This document shows, in pieces, positions 1 through 10,068 of a DNA stretch of 64,000 bases. The DNA comes from Rhizodiscina lignyota (taxonomy: Eukaryota > Ascomycota > Dothideomycetes > Aulographales > Rhizodiscinaceae). Below the pieces are notes generated by a model, which saw only the letters and a program-made list of their open reading frames with translations, was not told the origin of the DNA and ran no database searches. The stretch's first letter is position 1; each line of letters opens with the position of its first letter. A program made the position numbers and the translations under genes. Location of the stretch: assembly GCA_010015805.1 (NCBI GenBank), contig ML978124.1, forward strand, positions 2,046,001 to 2,110,000, in the 5' to 3' direction.

Positions 1-956
1 TCAGCGAGACCTCTTTACCGAGTTCTCTTTTGTGGTTGTGGGCTGTGTGGATCGGTTGATACCAATACATACTCCAGCTGGCTGAATGGCAATGGAGAGC
101 TGCCTGACTAGGTTTAGGGGATGCAAAATGGAAATTGACCAAGTGCCTATCTAACAATGCGTTTCCTTTTGCCGAGGTGATACTAACGCTCATATATCTG
201 TCTGCTTCTATCACGCTCTTCTACGCGTTTCGCTTAGTATTTGGAGATGTCTCCAGCGCTTGTACTAACGTAACGCTCACATGGCGGGATGTAGCTGTCC
301 ATACTGTTCACACGTATCTTCTTTCCTTGTTGGAGCTGTCCCAGCATGTGTTTCTCTTTGTCTCTTCTTAGCCTCTTTACGCTGCTCCTGATGCATTCAT
401 GTCCTGCACGAAAGAGTATGGCGCTCAACATACTCGACCAAGGGTGACAAAATAACTGGGCACCGCAAAGGATATAACGCCTCAATGTGAGCAACTCTCG
501 CACTTCAAGGTCAACGAAACTGTCCCTGAAAGCTTGGTTCTAGACTCTCCAGGGTATATACGACGATGACAGACCTTCGAAGAACTTGTACGCGCTCTTC
601 GTCATAGGGCCTATCGATTATAACTATGCGGTGTCTTGAATGTTTGGGGATGCAAGGTTTTGTCGGCTCACAAATGATGGTCTACCATCATTGGAATAGG
701 CACGGAATAGATGAGTTTCATTTCTACTCCGAGCGACGAACGCCTACTGACTTATCCCAGGTTTTTGTCCTTATCGTCCCCAAACAAAGTATCGCCGCTT
801 CCAGACTTTGCTTCTGAACCACCTGAGAAGCTCCTTCATCCTGCCAATCCTTCGTCTTGAGGAGTAGTGTCGCTTTCCTTCGCAACCTCAGGCCTTCCAC
901 CACAGCCCTTTCCCAGCTGTAAGGCGATCTTACGCTGGTGTAGCCTCACTTGGCGT
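1..956. other. No gene recognised; one dispersed repeat copy
   Basis: No open frame here has a recognisable domain or a convincing splice structure. Bases 501-600 resemble the degenerate repeats at 3.92-4.3 kb: the run from ACTTCAAGG to GAAAGCTTGGTTCTA matches 3926-3967 closely, and both are followed by an AACTTGTA block. Confidence 0.6.
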
Positions 957-1788
957 CTAGATCCTCGAGCCGTCGAGCTGCGCAAAGGGAGGAACTCTGG
1001 CGTTGGTACGAGCGTAAGCCTTTTGCTGCATCAAGACCTGCCACAGGAACTCCTTCGGCAGCTCGTCCATCGTGTGTCCAAGCATCTTCCTGCCGCTCCC
1101 GTCTCGCATGTCATTCTCCCACGCGAACGCATCGATGAGGAGCTTGCACCATGGCGACGCTGTGGACAGTTTGTCAACCACCTTCGACACGTCTACGCTA
1201 TGGACAGCGCGATAGACGTCCTTAGCCACGCGCCGCAGGTAGAGAAGGAAAGTGTCGCGGAGGAGTTGGGGGACGTCATGCTCTTGCGCAAACACGTGGA
1301 GGTCGAAGAGTTCGTCATTTGGCATTGCGCCGTCGTCTGCGCCGTCGTCGGCCTCGGTGCCAGAGAGCTTTCGCGTATACAGCCACTCCAGGAAGTTCTC
1401 AAACGTCGTGACGGCGACTGTGGGCAGCTTGATCAATTTTTCTTCCGCTTCGACGAATGAGCCGTTGAAGGCATTTGCGAAGTACGCGGATACGGAGCAG
1501 AGGAAGGCCTTGTGCGCGTAATAGTTCGTCTCGCCTTCGACGCGGACTGCAACGACGTCGGCGGCGGCAGATCTTGTTCGTGTTAGCTTGACTGGATTTC
1601 ATTCAATGCGCTTGTAGGACGACTTACCTGAAGCTGGGTCGATAGGAAGAGGCGGTCGTTTTTGGCGGCGCGGAAGTCGTGGAGTCTGTGTTTCCTGAAA
1701 TAACTAAAGCCGGCTCTCTTCTGCAGCCATACGATTCGTGGCACCTACGGGAAAGGGAAGTGTAACCGCAGACCGAGCAATGATACAT
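957..1788 (-). CDS. BTB/POZ domain protein (first of two)
   Basis: Proposed two-exon gene (exons 1788-1628 and 1572-957, intron 1573-1627 with donor GTAAGT and a GCTAAC branch), about 258 residues. Exon 2 opens with a classic BTB core: AADVVAVRVEGETNYYAHKAFLC, then SAYFANAFNGSF, a strand with IKLPTVAVTTFENFLEWLYT, and LFDLHVFAQEHDVPQLLRD. Fungal proteins of this type dimerise through the BTB fold and are often Cullin-3 adaptors or of unknown role. The short N-terminal exon is Ser/Thr/Pro-rich. Its ATG at 1788 is the weakest part of the model, because another reading of that exon (DFRAAKNDRLFLSTQ) also looks protein-like but does not splice in phase. The neighbour at 2242-3218 is a paralogue with the same organisation, so a local duplication is likely. 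BTB assignment is secure; start is not. Confidence 0.75.
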
Positions 1789-2241
1789 CTTGCTAAGTGG
1801 TGAAGTGCAGAAGGGGTGTTGGGAAAGAGAATCGTGAAAGTTGCGAGAAATATATAGAAAAGAAGTATTGCACACAACCTTGAAGGTGTTGTGAGTTAAG
1901 CGAGCTTTGGAGTGAAGTGGACGTAGCGGCTCAACACCACTGTTCAGCTAATGTGTTGACTCTACGTCATAGAACAAGAAGAGAACATCAAAGTGTAAGC
2001 TGCAAGAAGTAAAGGGCGTATTCACGCCTGCGTTGGGAGAATTCCCATCGTTATTAAACGCGCTGGAATCTATCGAATTGGCAGTTTTGATGGTGTAGCA
2101 GCAATTGAGGCGAGCGACGATTGAGTTTTACGTTCACGGTATTCAGAGAGAATGTATTGGATCATTTCTTAGGAAAGGAGAGTGGTATTGGTAAGTATGT
2201 ATCTGTCTGTGATCACACCATTGTTCGTGCTGATGCTATTC
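1789..2241. other. Spacer between BTB paralogues
   Basis: Non-coding spacer upstream of the first BTB gene and downstream of the second. No domain-bearing frame or repeat was seen. Confidence 0.6.
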
Positions 2242-3218
2242 TCAGTTCATGTACGAGTAGCCCTCACGCTTGAACGGAGCGTCTTTCCAGCCCTCCGGAT
2301 CAGCTTTCTTGCCGCTCGCTATCTCGAACTTCCTGCTGAGCACCAAGGGCAAGAACTCCATCGGCAGTGGTTGCACAGTGTCACTGCTGCTCGAGAAATC
2401 CAGAGCACCCGAATCCATCGTTGCACCCCAGGAGAAGAGATCCACAAGAAGCCGCATCCATGGCGACGTTGGCGGCAAGTTGGCGACGGCGGCGCGCACG
2501 TCAACAATAGCGCACATGCTCGTGGCGTTCCGCTTCGCGTCATTTTGGAGCTTCAGGAGGGAGTCGCGGAAGAGGTTCGGAACGTGGTGCTGGCAGGCAA
2601 AGACGTGCAGCTTCAAGAGCTCGACGTGAGCGGCGCGTTTCTCGTTGATGGCATTGGAAGTGGACTGCGGAAGCTGCTTCGTGTGGAGCCAGTCGAGGAA
2701 GTTCTTGAAGGTTTGAGATTCGACGAAAGGCAAGCTGATGCACTTTTCAACCTCGACATGGCCCATGGGACGTGAGTCAACTCTGAAGTCGTTCCAGCTG
2801 CTCGAAACATCGTCTAGGAGGGCCTTGTGGACTTGGAATGTCTCATTGTTCTTGACGATGATCGTTTCGACGCTTGAGTTCTTACTGTGATGACGTGACA
2901 TTTTGTTATGCTCTGTGAGTTGTGGGACGTGTCTTACGCAGCCTCTGTGAGGCGTCCTGATTCAGAACGTCCGCGTGTTTCTGCTGCGGTGTAGCGAGCG
3001 AAAGCAGATGGCGGGCCTGCATCAAATGGGCGGCCGGAAGAAGTTGTTGGGCGTGAGTCTCCTGAGGAGCGACCGGAAGAAGTTGGTGGGCGTGAATCTG
3101 CTGATGGACGACCGGAAGAAGTTGTTGGGCGTGAATCCCCTGATGGACGACCTGAAGCAGATGTTTCGCGTGAACCTGCTCTGGGGCGACCTGAAGCAGA
3201 GGATCCGCGCGATTCCAT
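2242..3218 (-). CDS. BTB/POZ domain protein with repetitive N-terminal exon
   Basis: BTB protein whose core begins SSVETIIVKNNETFQVHKA and continues through SLPFVESQTFKNFLDWLHT and LLKLHVFACQHHVPNLFRD, matching the neighbouring BTB gene block by block. An ATG at 2901 would give a 219-residue protein. I prefer a two-exon model: exon 1 3218-2938, intron 2885-2937 (donor GTAAGA, acceptor CACAG), exon 2 2884-2242. It is exactly in frame and gives about 307 residues. Exon 1 encodes a disordered, low-complexity tail built from a 13-residue repeat (SRPTTSSGRPSGD and variants). If the splice is wrong, 2934-3218 would instead be a separate 94-residue repeat protein. BTB identity is secure; the joined N-terminus is inference. 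Confidence 0.7.
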
Positions 3219-3219
3219 A
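3035..3219. repeat. 39-bp coding minisatellite
   Basis: Nearly five units of 39 bp start at 3035 and 3074 and continue with the same spacing. On the minus strand each encodes 13 residues of the type SRPTTSSGRPSGD. The period is a multiple of three, so copy-number change would keep the frame. Confidence 0.85.
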
Positions 3220-3920
3220 GTGCTTGTCTTTTGGAATTGCTTGGGTGCCCTGGATCCGGTGTGGAGAAGGAAGGAAGGTGAGGAAAAGGGAAAGAGGGGG
3301 TTTAAATAGTGCGAGTGGCGAAGAGCGGGAAGCTGGTGAATGTTGTTAGGCAGCATTCAAGTGAAACGCGAAAGTTTAAGTTGGGTTTGAGTGGCATGTG
3401 AATTCAAATTAACTCATTAAGCTGTTCATGGGGCATGATTGCCGCAATTGCACATTGCAGCCTAATTAAAGAGCTCCGTTCTGGCTTCTTTCCACCCCGC
3501 TGTAGTCTTGCTAAAGCTATTGTATTCTAGCCCCTAAATACTTCTTGCAAATTGGACTTCAGAATTCACCAGATACGCTGTGGAGAAGAGTTCAGAGGGT
3601 CGTTTTGATTCTCGCTTCCAGTCACTTGGTGCCATATGACCGTCCTTGAACAGCCGTACATGACGAGCTCCCGATAGAACACTTGTTCATCTCCAGTGTC
3701 CCCAAATCTGAATTCACTCAACCTTATCATCTTGCTCCTCAGAAAGATCAGAACATTCACGCTCTTTCTCCGTAGTGCAGTGAGGTACGAAGGCTAGCTC
3801 AATTAGGCACGTATATCACGTGGTATTTCCTCAATAGGTCTAGGTTGGACGTAACTGCTCCACAGCTTCAGGGGCACACGTGGCTCTCAGTAAGCTGGAA
3901 TGTTAAAAGGATAAGTAGTT

Positions 3921-4330
3921 CTTACACTTCAAAGGAAACGAGACCATCAATGAAAGCTTTGTTCTACCTTCTTAGGAGTGTATTGCATAGTAGCAGGACT
4001 TTAAAAAAACTTGTATACTTAATTATCTAGAGAGGCTACACATCAAAACTGCCGGAGAAGCTGTAACGCTCTATGCCGAATACATCTTACACTTTAGATT
4101 AAACGGGAATATCTTTAAAAGTTGACTTCGAAGTCCCTCGGAGTGTATATAATAGGACCAAGCCGTTTAAAAAACTTGTACATTTATTAGCTAGAGAGGC
4201 TATACACGAAAGCTGCGAGGCAGGCCGGAGCGCCTTGTACTTTAAGAGAGGCGAGACTGTCTCTGAAGGTGTATGTTAATTAAGCTTCGATCCGCTATTA
4301 GTAGAAGCATCAAATATCAATCCCGGAGTG
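3921..4330. repeat. Degenerate tandem repeat, period about 150-165 bp
   Basis: Units begin near 3921, 4087 and 4234 with CTTACACTT or CTTGTACTT. They share an internal block ending AAAAAACTTGTA followed by ATTA and CTAGAGAGGCTA (about 4005-4038 and 4169-4202). Copies differ by many substitutions and small indels, so the array is old. A related unit lies at 501-600. Confidence 0.7.
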
Positions 4331-4370
4331 TTAAGCGAGCATTTATTCGATTATGTCAGAAGAATTAAAC

Positions 4371-4930
4371 GGGAATTCGTACGCGCTACCCAAGCAACGA
4401 TGTAAGTATTAGCGGAGTCTAGTTATATACTATGTACGGACTTGGCGAAATATAACTGCTTCTACACCAGGCTGTCTATGAGCATTTCACTCTATAGAGA
4501 CGAAAGCGTAGATACCGCTATCTCCAACAGACAAATCTTTATTCGTGTTTACAGTCCAATTTTCCCAAGTCAGATGCGTTAAACACGCGTTTGCGCGTGT
4601 TGCCCAAGCAACGATGTAAACACTCCTAGAGTCCGCTCATACGTCATGCATCGACTTAGCGAGATACCATCACTTCCAGATCGGGTTAACCATTAACTTT
4701 TCGCGAAGTCCGCCACCCACGTGATCACCACCATCTCCCACGGTCAAATCTCAATTTACGCTTATGTATACAGCTTCAATTCGCCCAAATGAGGCGCACC
4801 AACCACCTCTTTTGCAATGTTGCTCGAGCAACGCGGCAAATAACTACAGAATCTACTCATCCGCCGTGCATAGACTTCAAGAATTATCATCACTTTCACA
4901 TTGGGCTAACCATCAAGATTTCGGAACGGT
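4371..4930. repeat. Degenerate tandem repeat, period about 215-220 bp
   Basis: Three copies are anchored by CCCAAGCAACGATGTAA near 4388, CCCAAGCAACGATGTAA near 4603 and CTCGAGCAACGCGGCAAATA near 4823. Each is followed by a CTCAT/TATGTACG-GACTT-type block. Bases such as ACAGTCCAATTTTCCCAA (about 4551) and CAGCTTCAATTCGCCCAA (about 4771) line up at the end of successive units. No coding capacity is apparent. Confidence 0.7.
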
Positions 4931-4932
4931 TG

Positions 4933-5008
4933 TGGGGGTAGGGGTCTCCATTGAAATTCACTACAGAAGGCTTTAATTACTTGACTGTGGAAGCCTCCCC
5001 TACCCCCA
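4933..5008. repeat. 12-bp inverted repeat, possible hairpin
   Basis: TGGGGGTAGGGG at 4933-4944 is matched exactly by its reverse complement CCCCTACCCCCA at 4997-5008, with a 52-bp loop. It lies about 100 bp beyond the 3' end of the minus-strand gene ending at 5109. Confidence 0.8.
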
Positions 5009-5108
5009 AACTTTTCTCTCCCCAGACATGCCCACACCAAACCCCATTTTCTACCACCAAACTTGACACCAACAAACATGTGTCCTCATGAAGCCCAGTC
5101 CAGTCACT

Positions 5109-6825
5109 CTAGAAACCCAAGTCTGGGTTACGGATCACCGGGAGAGAGCAGATGATGGCAGCCATGAAGGCTGCGCTGCCATACACCCTGCCGTCTGGCA
5201 GGATGCCGCATGGTCTCTGCTCCCTCTCCACCTTCTTCTCCTTCTTCTCATCCTCCTCATCACTGTCCACAACAAAGCCAGCATCTATCGAGATGTCGTC
5301 ATCGATCGTCGCGAACTCGGTGTCATCCGGCGAGCCCGGAGTGGCGAAGACAGCGAGGTCGGAGCTTGCAGTACCAGAGACATTGACATCGGTATGTACC
5401 TTCTGCGTGGGCGTCATCGGCTCGGACGACACAGAGGTCTTGACAGAACTTGCCTCTCCACCTAGAATGTCGAGCTTAGCAACATAAATAGTCTCGATCC
5501 AACCTTCCATCATACCTTCAATGGCCTTCTGCTCGTCGAGAGGGACGGCAGCAGTCTTGTTCTCCTTCTTAGTAACAGGAGTGGAGGCTAAGTTGGTGCG
5601 GGAGGACGAAGCGGAAGCATTCGTTGAGAAGCCTCCTGGAGCATAGCGAGAAGATGAGAGGCCGGGAGAGTTCTTTAGGAAGGTTGCTGGGTCCGCAAGA
5701 GTCGGAGCGATGCTAGATCAAGTTAGTCTCCGGCAATATTAGGAATGCTGTAAGGCTGGGTTCACGTACAAAGTCCTCTTAGGCAGAGTAGCGTTGCCAA
5801 GCGAGTCACCCTGATTGTTACCCTGATTGTTACCCTGGTTGTTACCCTGCAAGTGATTGTGAGACTGTTTCTTTCCACGCCTCGATCTAGGGGCTCTTGG
5901 GGTACGTGCAGCAAGTCCTTGATCCACCTGGCGAAGGGGAGAGCCACCATGCGGAACACGACGACGACCACCAGGTGGTGGAGCATGACCCTGATGGCCT
6001 TGGCGCATGCCACGAGGAAGAGGCACGGATGGGCCCGGCAAGCGAGTTTGTCCCCTGATTGACTCGTGGAAGTTGATAGCAGCAGAAAGATCTCCGCCAG
6101 CATACGCGACTTGATGTGGGCGAGTGTGGAACTCTGCTGAGGCAGAGATGGGTCGAGGACCTGGACCACCACCGCCTCCTCCGCCTCTGGGAGGTCTCGC
6201 CTTGTTACCAGCAGTCGTGAACGACTTCGCCATCTCCTTGGCAATCTCCAAGTTGCCGCCATAGCTGGCAGCGGCAGGGGGAGCATTAGGAGCCGGCCCA
6301 CCAAAGGCGGGGACAGTAGGAGAGATGAGCGAATCGTCGGAGGTGAACTGACGGCGGGGAAGATCCGGGCCGCCAAGTTGAAGGTTTCGCGTCATAGCTC
6401 TGCGGCCAGTACGATGGGACTGACCCTGGTTGATGTCGCCTAGAGCCTCGGCAGCCAGGTCGCGCATAGTATCATGCTCGCGGAAGGCTGTTACGTGTTA
6501 ATCAACACAAACTTATTAATGTGGTTGAGGAGACACTTACAGCGCCATGCTCCAAGAGCGCCCTCAGCCATGGCAGGCTGGGCGCGATTGGACACCTCCT
6601 CGGGCGCTTGAGGGCGAGGTGCAGGAACGCCCTCTTCCAGAATGCGCTTACGGTTTGCAGCGCCGAGATCCGCCTATGATATGTTCGCGTCAGTCGTGTT
6701 CAAATATGTGTGCGAGTGGCAAAACGAAAAGGAAGACGGTGATTTGACGTGTTTGGTGAGAGATAGACAAGTGTGCTCGCGTTAGTACTCACCAACATCA
6801 TCGCTTCCAATTCTGCGGCGTCCAT
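5109..6825 (-). CDS. Hypothetical protein, low-complexity, Gly/Arg/Gln-rich
   Basis: Four-exon model: 6825-6793, 6673-6541, 6487-5770 and 5712-5109, giving 495 residues. Donors are GTGAGT, GTAAGT and GTACGT, and all phases agree. The start MDAAELEAMML is a short coding exon. The middle has a conserved-looking stretch (PEEVSNRAQPAMAEGALGAW, SFREHDTMRDLAAEALGD). It is followed by a poly-Gly/Pro tract, an Arg-rich RSRRGKKQ segment and a NNQG repeat (15-bp units, 5805-5850). The C-terminus carries an acidic DSDEEDEKKEKK run and ends in a more structured piece (GRVYGSAAFMAAIICSLPVI). I recognise no family. Composition suggests a disordered, perhaps RNA-associated protein, which is a guess. Confidence 0.75.
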
Positions 6826-7416
6826 CTTGACGTTAAGAGTCGTGGCAGATGGTAGTATTGATTGTAGCTAAAGGTACAAAGAGAGAGCGTTGGGGGTGGA
6901 GGTGTTAAGTTTGTTGACGCGACTTGCGGCCGTGAGGAAGTGAATGAATTGGGATAGCAGATGAAGCAAGTATCTGGACAAGAGAGAGGACACCCAGCAA
7001 TCCCGTTGCCGGTGTGCCCTCAGTCTGGTTACGTAGAGAAACTTGTGCGAAAGAGGAATCGAGTGGAGAGAATTGGTGGGGAAGGAAGTGGAGGGAGGTG
7101 TTGTGGAAGGAAGGAGGGAGAGAGAGCAGAGGAAGTAAACAGAAGAAGTATTGCCACCTCGACGCGGATGCTGCCACTTGGCGTGCCTTCCCTCTACGAA
7201 GGAAACGTCATGCCCAGGCAACGAAGAAACGTGACACTTACACAGTTTTCAATGTTGATTTGCAACCTGATAAGGCGCCAACTTACCATACACGAGCCGT
7301 AATCTCTTGTAATTAGAAGCTAATTAGCTAGTCTATCCTAGAATCTATCATAACCCAAATGGTATCGAGCAGTGGAGTGTCCAAACCGGGCCAAAAGCTA
7401 GCCTTCTACATCAATC
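6826..7416. other. Intergenic, promoter side of the gene ending at 5109
   Basis: About 590 bp between two minus-strand genes. It is purine/pyrimidine-skewed (GA-rich plus strand around 7060-7160) with no convincing frame. Confidence 0.6.
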
Positions 7417-9325
7417 TCACATGGTAACAGGCCTCAATCGTAACACCTTTCTAATCCATAACCAGCTCTCGTAGACATTAAGCTTCAATTCCATGCGTAC
7501 ATGTGCATACCATGCAGCCAACAACGGTTTCCAGTTCTTCGGCCAAAGGAGACTGCCACTCGAGCGTAACTGTTCAAGCTGGTCTTCGTAAACAGTACGA
7601 GAAGCGTAGCGCGCGAGGATAAGGAACGTTCGTACCGGGCCCTGGCGAGTTTGGAGGGACTCATCGAGGGACCGAGCTGCATGACGCGCCGTCAGTATGA
7701 GATGGCAATTCACAAGATGACAGTGGGTGAACCTACTCAAATCATTTGTCTTCAGAATCAACAGCATAACCCTCGGCACACTCCCCAATAATTGTACGAG
7801 CTCCTGCAACATCCCTCCACTCATTTCATCCCCTCCTGACTTTGTCGTTAGTGCGGCCGTAATGTTCTCCTTCTCCTGTACGCTACGGCTACTGCTCACG
7901 CCGCCCTCCTTCCTCACCACATCGTACTCTCTCCCGGTAATTGCGCTCGCAAACAACGGGAAATGCTCATCATCTATGCCAGCGACATCATGCGCATACT
8001 TCCTCATATTCTTCTCGTCGGCCTCGAGGACCGCCAGCCACAGCTTTGCATAATTCAGGCGCATGTCATCTGGTATATCGCGATAAAGCCCGTGGTCGTA
8101 CAGGATGATGTCGAAGTTGTAGTGGTTCGAAAGAGTCGGCTCACGGTAGCGGATCGCGATGTTGCCGCCGTGCGGGTCACAGTGCAGCGGCGCGTGTCTA
8201 CCAAAGATCATCTCATTGAAAATGCGAGCTAGGGCGGCGGAGACCTCGTCTCGATCGATGCCGTTGTCGTCGAGGTACTTCAGGTCGTCTGGGCGGTGGC
8301 CGGTCACGTACTCCATAACAAGGATCCGCCGCTGGGAGAATCTGACGCCGGGAATAACGAGCGGTGCGTCTCTCAAAGGAGCGAAATACTCTCGCGCACG
8401 CTCGGCGTTGTGGGCTTCGAGATTGAAGTCGAGTTCCTGGGGGAGAGAGATCATCATCTCTTCCGACAGCCAGGTGAGGTCGTATTCCGGGAAGAACCGT
8501 TTGATAGTCGAGAAGGTGAGATGGGTAAGTGCCAGATCTAATGGAGCCCATTCATCTAAAGCGGGATGCTGTACTTTGACTGCAACTCTTTCTCCAGTGT
8601 CCTTCAGCACCGCGCGGTGGACTTGCGCAAGCGACGCCGCGCCAATCGGCTCGCGCTCGAACTCGGAAAAGAAATCAGATATATAATGCCCCGTATCTTT
8701 CAGTACCATCTCTTCTATTGACTCGTATGACGAAACAGGGCATTTGTCTTGCAGTGGGACGAAGGTATCACACCACTCGCTCGGGAGCAAGTAGTTCAGA
8801 CTGCTGAGATGCTGTCCCAACTTGATGAATATCGATCCATTCTTCTCGAGGGCGACGAGTGTTCGTTCGGCGCAGCGCTTGTGGCACTTTTTGAGGAGAG
8901 CTTCGCGATCCTCTGGATTGTCATGCTGTTGGCCGAGTGTAACTCGGTAGCTGTAGCGTCCGTTAGCCACTCTGTATCGTAATCCTTCAAACAGCCATGA
9001 GATAGTTGCTGACGCACTCATTTATACAAACAAACAATGTGCTGAATACCCTCCCACTCCTCTCCACCGCCGTAGCCGCATGCTTCGCCTGATCGGTGAA
9101 GGCAAGCGCTCCAACTCCTGCCCCAGCGGAGGCCAACAGTATTATCCGCCTTCGCTGCTTAGCCTTCGGCTTTGGCGCTGGAGGCTTCCTCCATGGTGTA
9201 CTTCTTGTCGCATAATTAAGCCGCGATTGTACGGCCGGCGCCCGTTGCTGGGTGTGGCAGGTTCGACATGTCCACCTCGAGGCGGCGCGGTGGAAGAGGG
9301 AGAAGAACTTTGGGGCGGAGGACAT
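7417..9325 (-). CDS. ABC1/ADCK (UbiB) family atypical kinase-like protein, mitochondrial
   Basis: Three exons (9325-9018, 8950-7737, 7676-7417; introns 8951-9017 and 7677-7736) give 593 residues. The first join restores VCINDYRVTLGQQ and the second restores LILKTNDLTRSLDESL. The 60-bp second intron is stop-free and would otherwise be read through. The N-terminus is Arg-rich (FHRAASRWTCRTCHTQQR) and is followed by a membrane-type stretch RRRIILLASAGAGVGALAF, as expected for mitochondrial import and inner-membrane anchoring. Family landmarks are the KxGQ motif in FIKLGQHLSS, an Ala-rich nucleotide loop GAASLAQVHRA with VAVKVQHP, the catalytic-loop equivalent LHCDPHGGNIAI and the metal-binding LYDHGLYRDI. 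It is closest in character to the fungal Mcp2/ADCK1 branch, linked to mitochondrial lipid homeostasis, rather than Coq8. The branch call is less certain than the family. Confidence 0.9.
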
Positions 9326-10068
9326 TATCGCAGCGGCATGATGCGCAATTTCGTTAATACATGGCTTTCAAAAGCGAATGTGGGAGTAAGTAGATGGGAT
9401 GAAAGCTAGCGATGCAGCAGGAGTGAGAACAGACGATGCGGCATTGCGGCGAGCTGTTCAATCGGCGTGATCCGAAATTTTTACGGTACCCGCGTCATCG
9501 GACTTCGGATGGTGGAGGTTATTTCGACGTCGTCTCTCCTGATCATGGTCCCATGCGCCTTTTAAATTTCAAGAGAGTGGCTCGTATGTGATTATTCAGA
9601 CTTTCAAATAATTTTTGATCAGAGGCACAAATCATGCGTGAGTGACTGAATCGATTCGGAAGCGCAGAACGCGGTCTATATATTCTATGTCATTGTGAGG
9701 CCGTCCTAGGCAACTCGAGACATTCCTTGATCCATGAGCCCTGCATCGAAGGGGAAAAAAAAGAGAAACTCTGATACATGTAAGAAAGCAGGGAAGGTAA
9801 GAAAGTTCATGAGCCAGTGCAGGCAGTGGTATCAAAAGAAAATGGTCCCTTCCAGCCGTTCCGTCGTAGTGCAAGGTTGAACCCCTTTCATAACGTCCCA
9901 GAATGTTGCATTCCGCCCTGAGGAGCCAAGTCGGTGGGGAATCTCAAAGACAGGAAAATGAAACAAGAAAACAAGAAAACCGAAAAACGCCTCATAAAAC
10001 TCCCAAGCCGGTGAAGGTCATGAAGCATGTCCACCTCCTTATGAACATCGTAGTGGTACTGCGGTGGC
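9326..10068. other. Intergenic
   Basis: About 740 bp between the ABC1-like gene start and the 3' end of CRZ1, both on the minus strand. No gene or repeat seen. Confidence 0.6.

Larger units (their letters stand above)
3219..5108. other. Gene-free region rich in decayed repeats
   Basis: Almost 1.9 kb without a supportable gene. It holds the two degenerate tandem arrays and the inverted repeat listed separately. Short frames here lack domains and splice context. Confidence 0.7.

Noticed and set aside
867-1460. 197-codon plus-strand frame opposite the first BTB gene
   Set aside because: It mirrors a BTB domain on the minus strand, and its own translation shows no family or signal.
2182-2775. 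197-codon plus-strand frame opposite the second BTB gene
   Set aside because: Same situation: an antisense shadow of a recognised domain.
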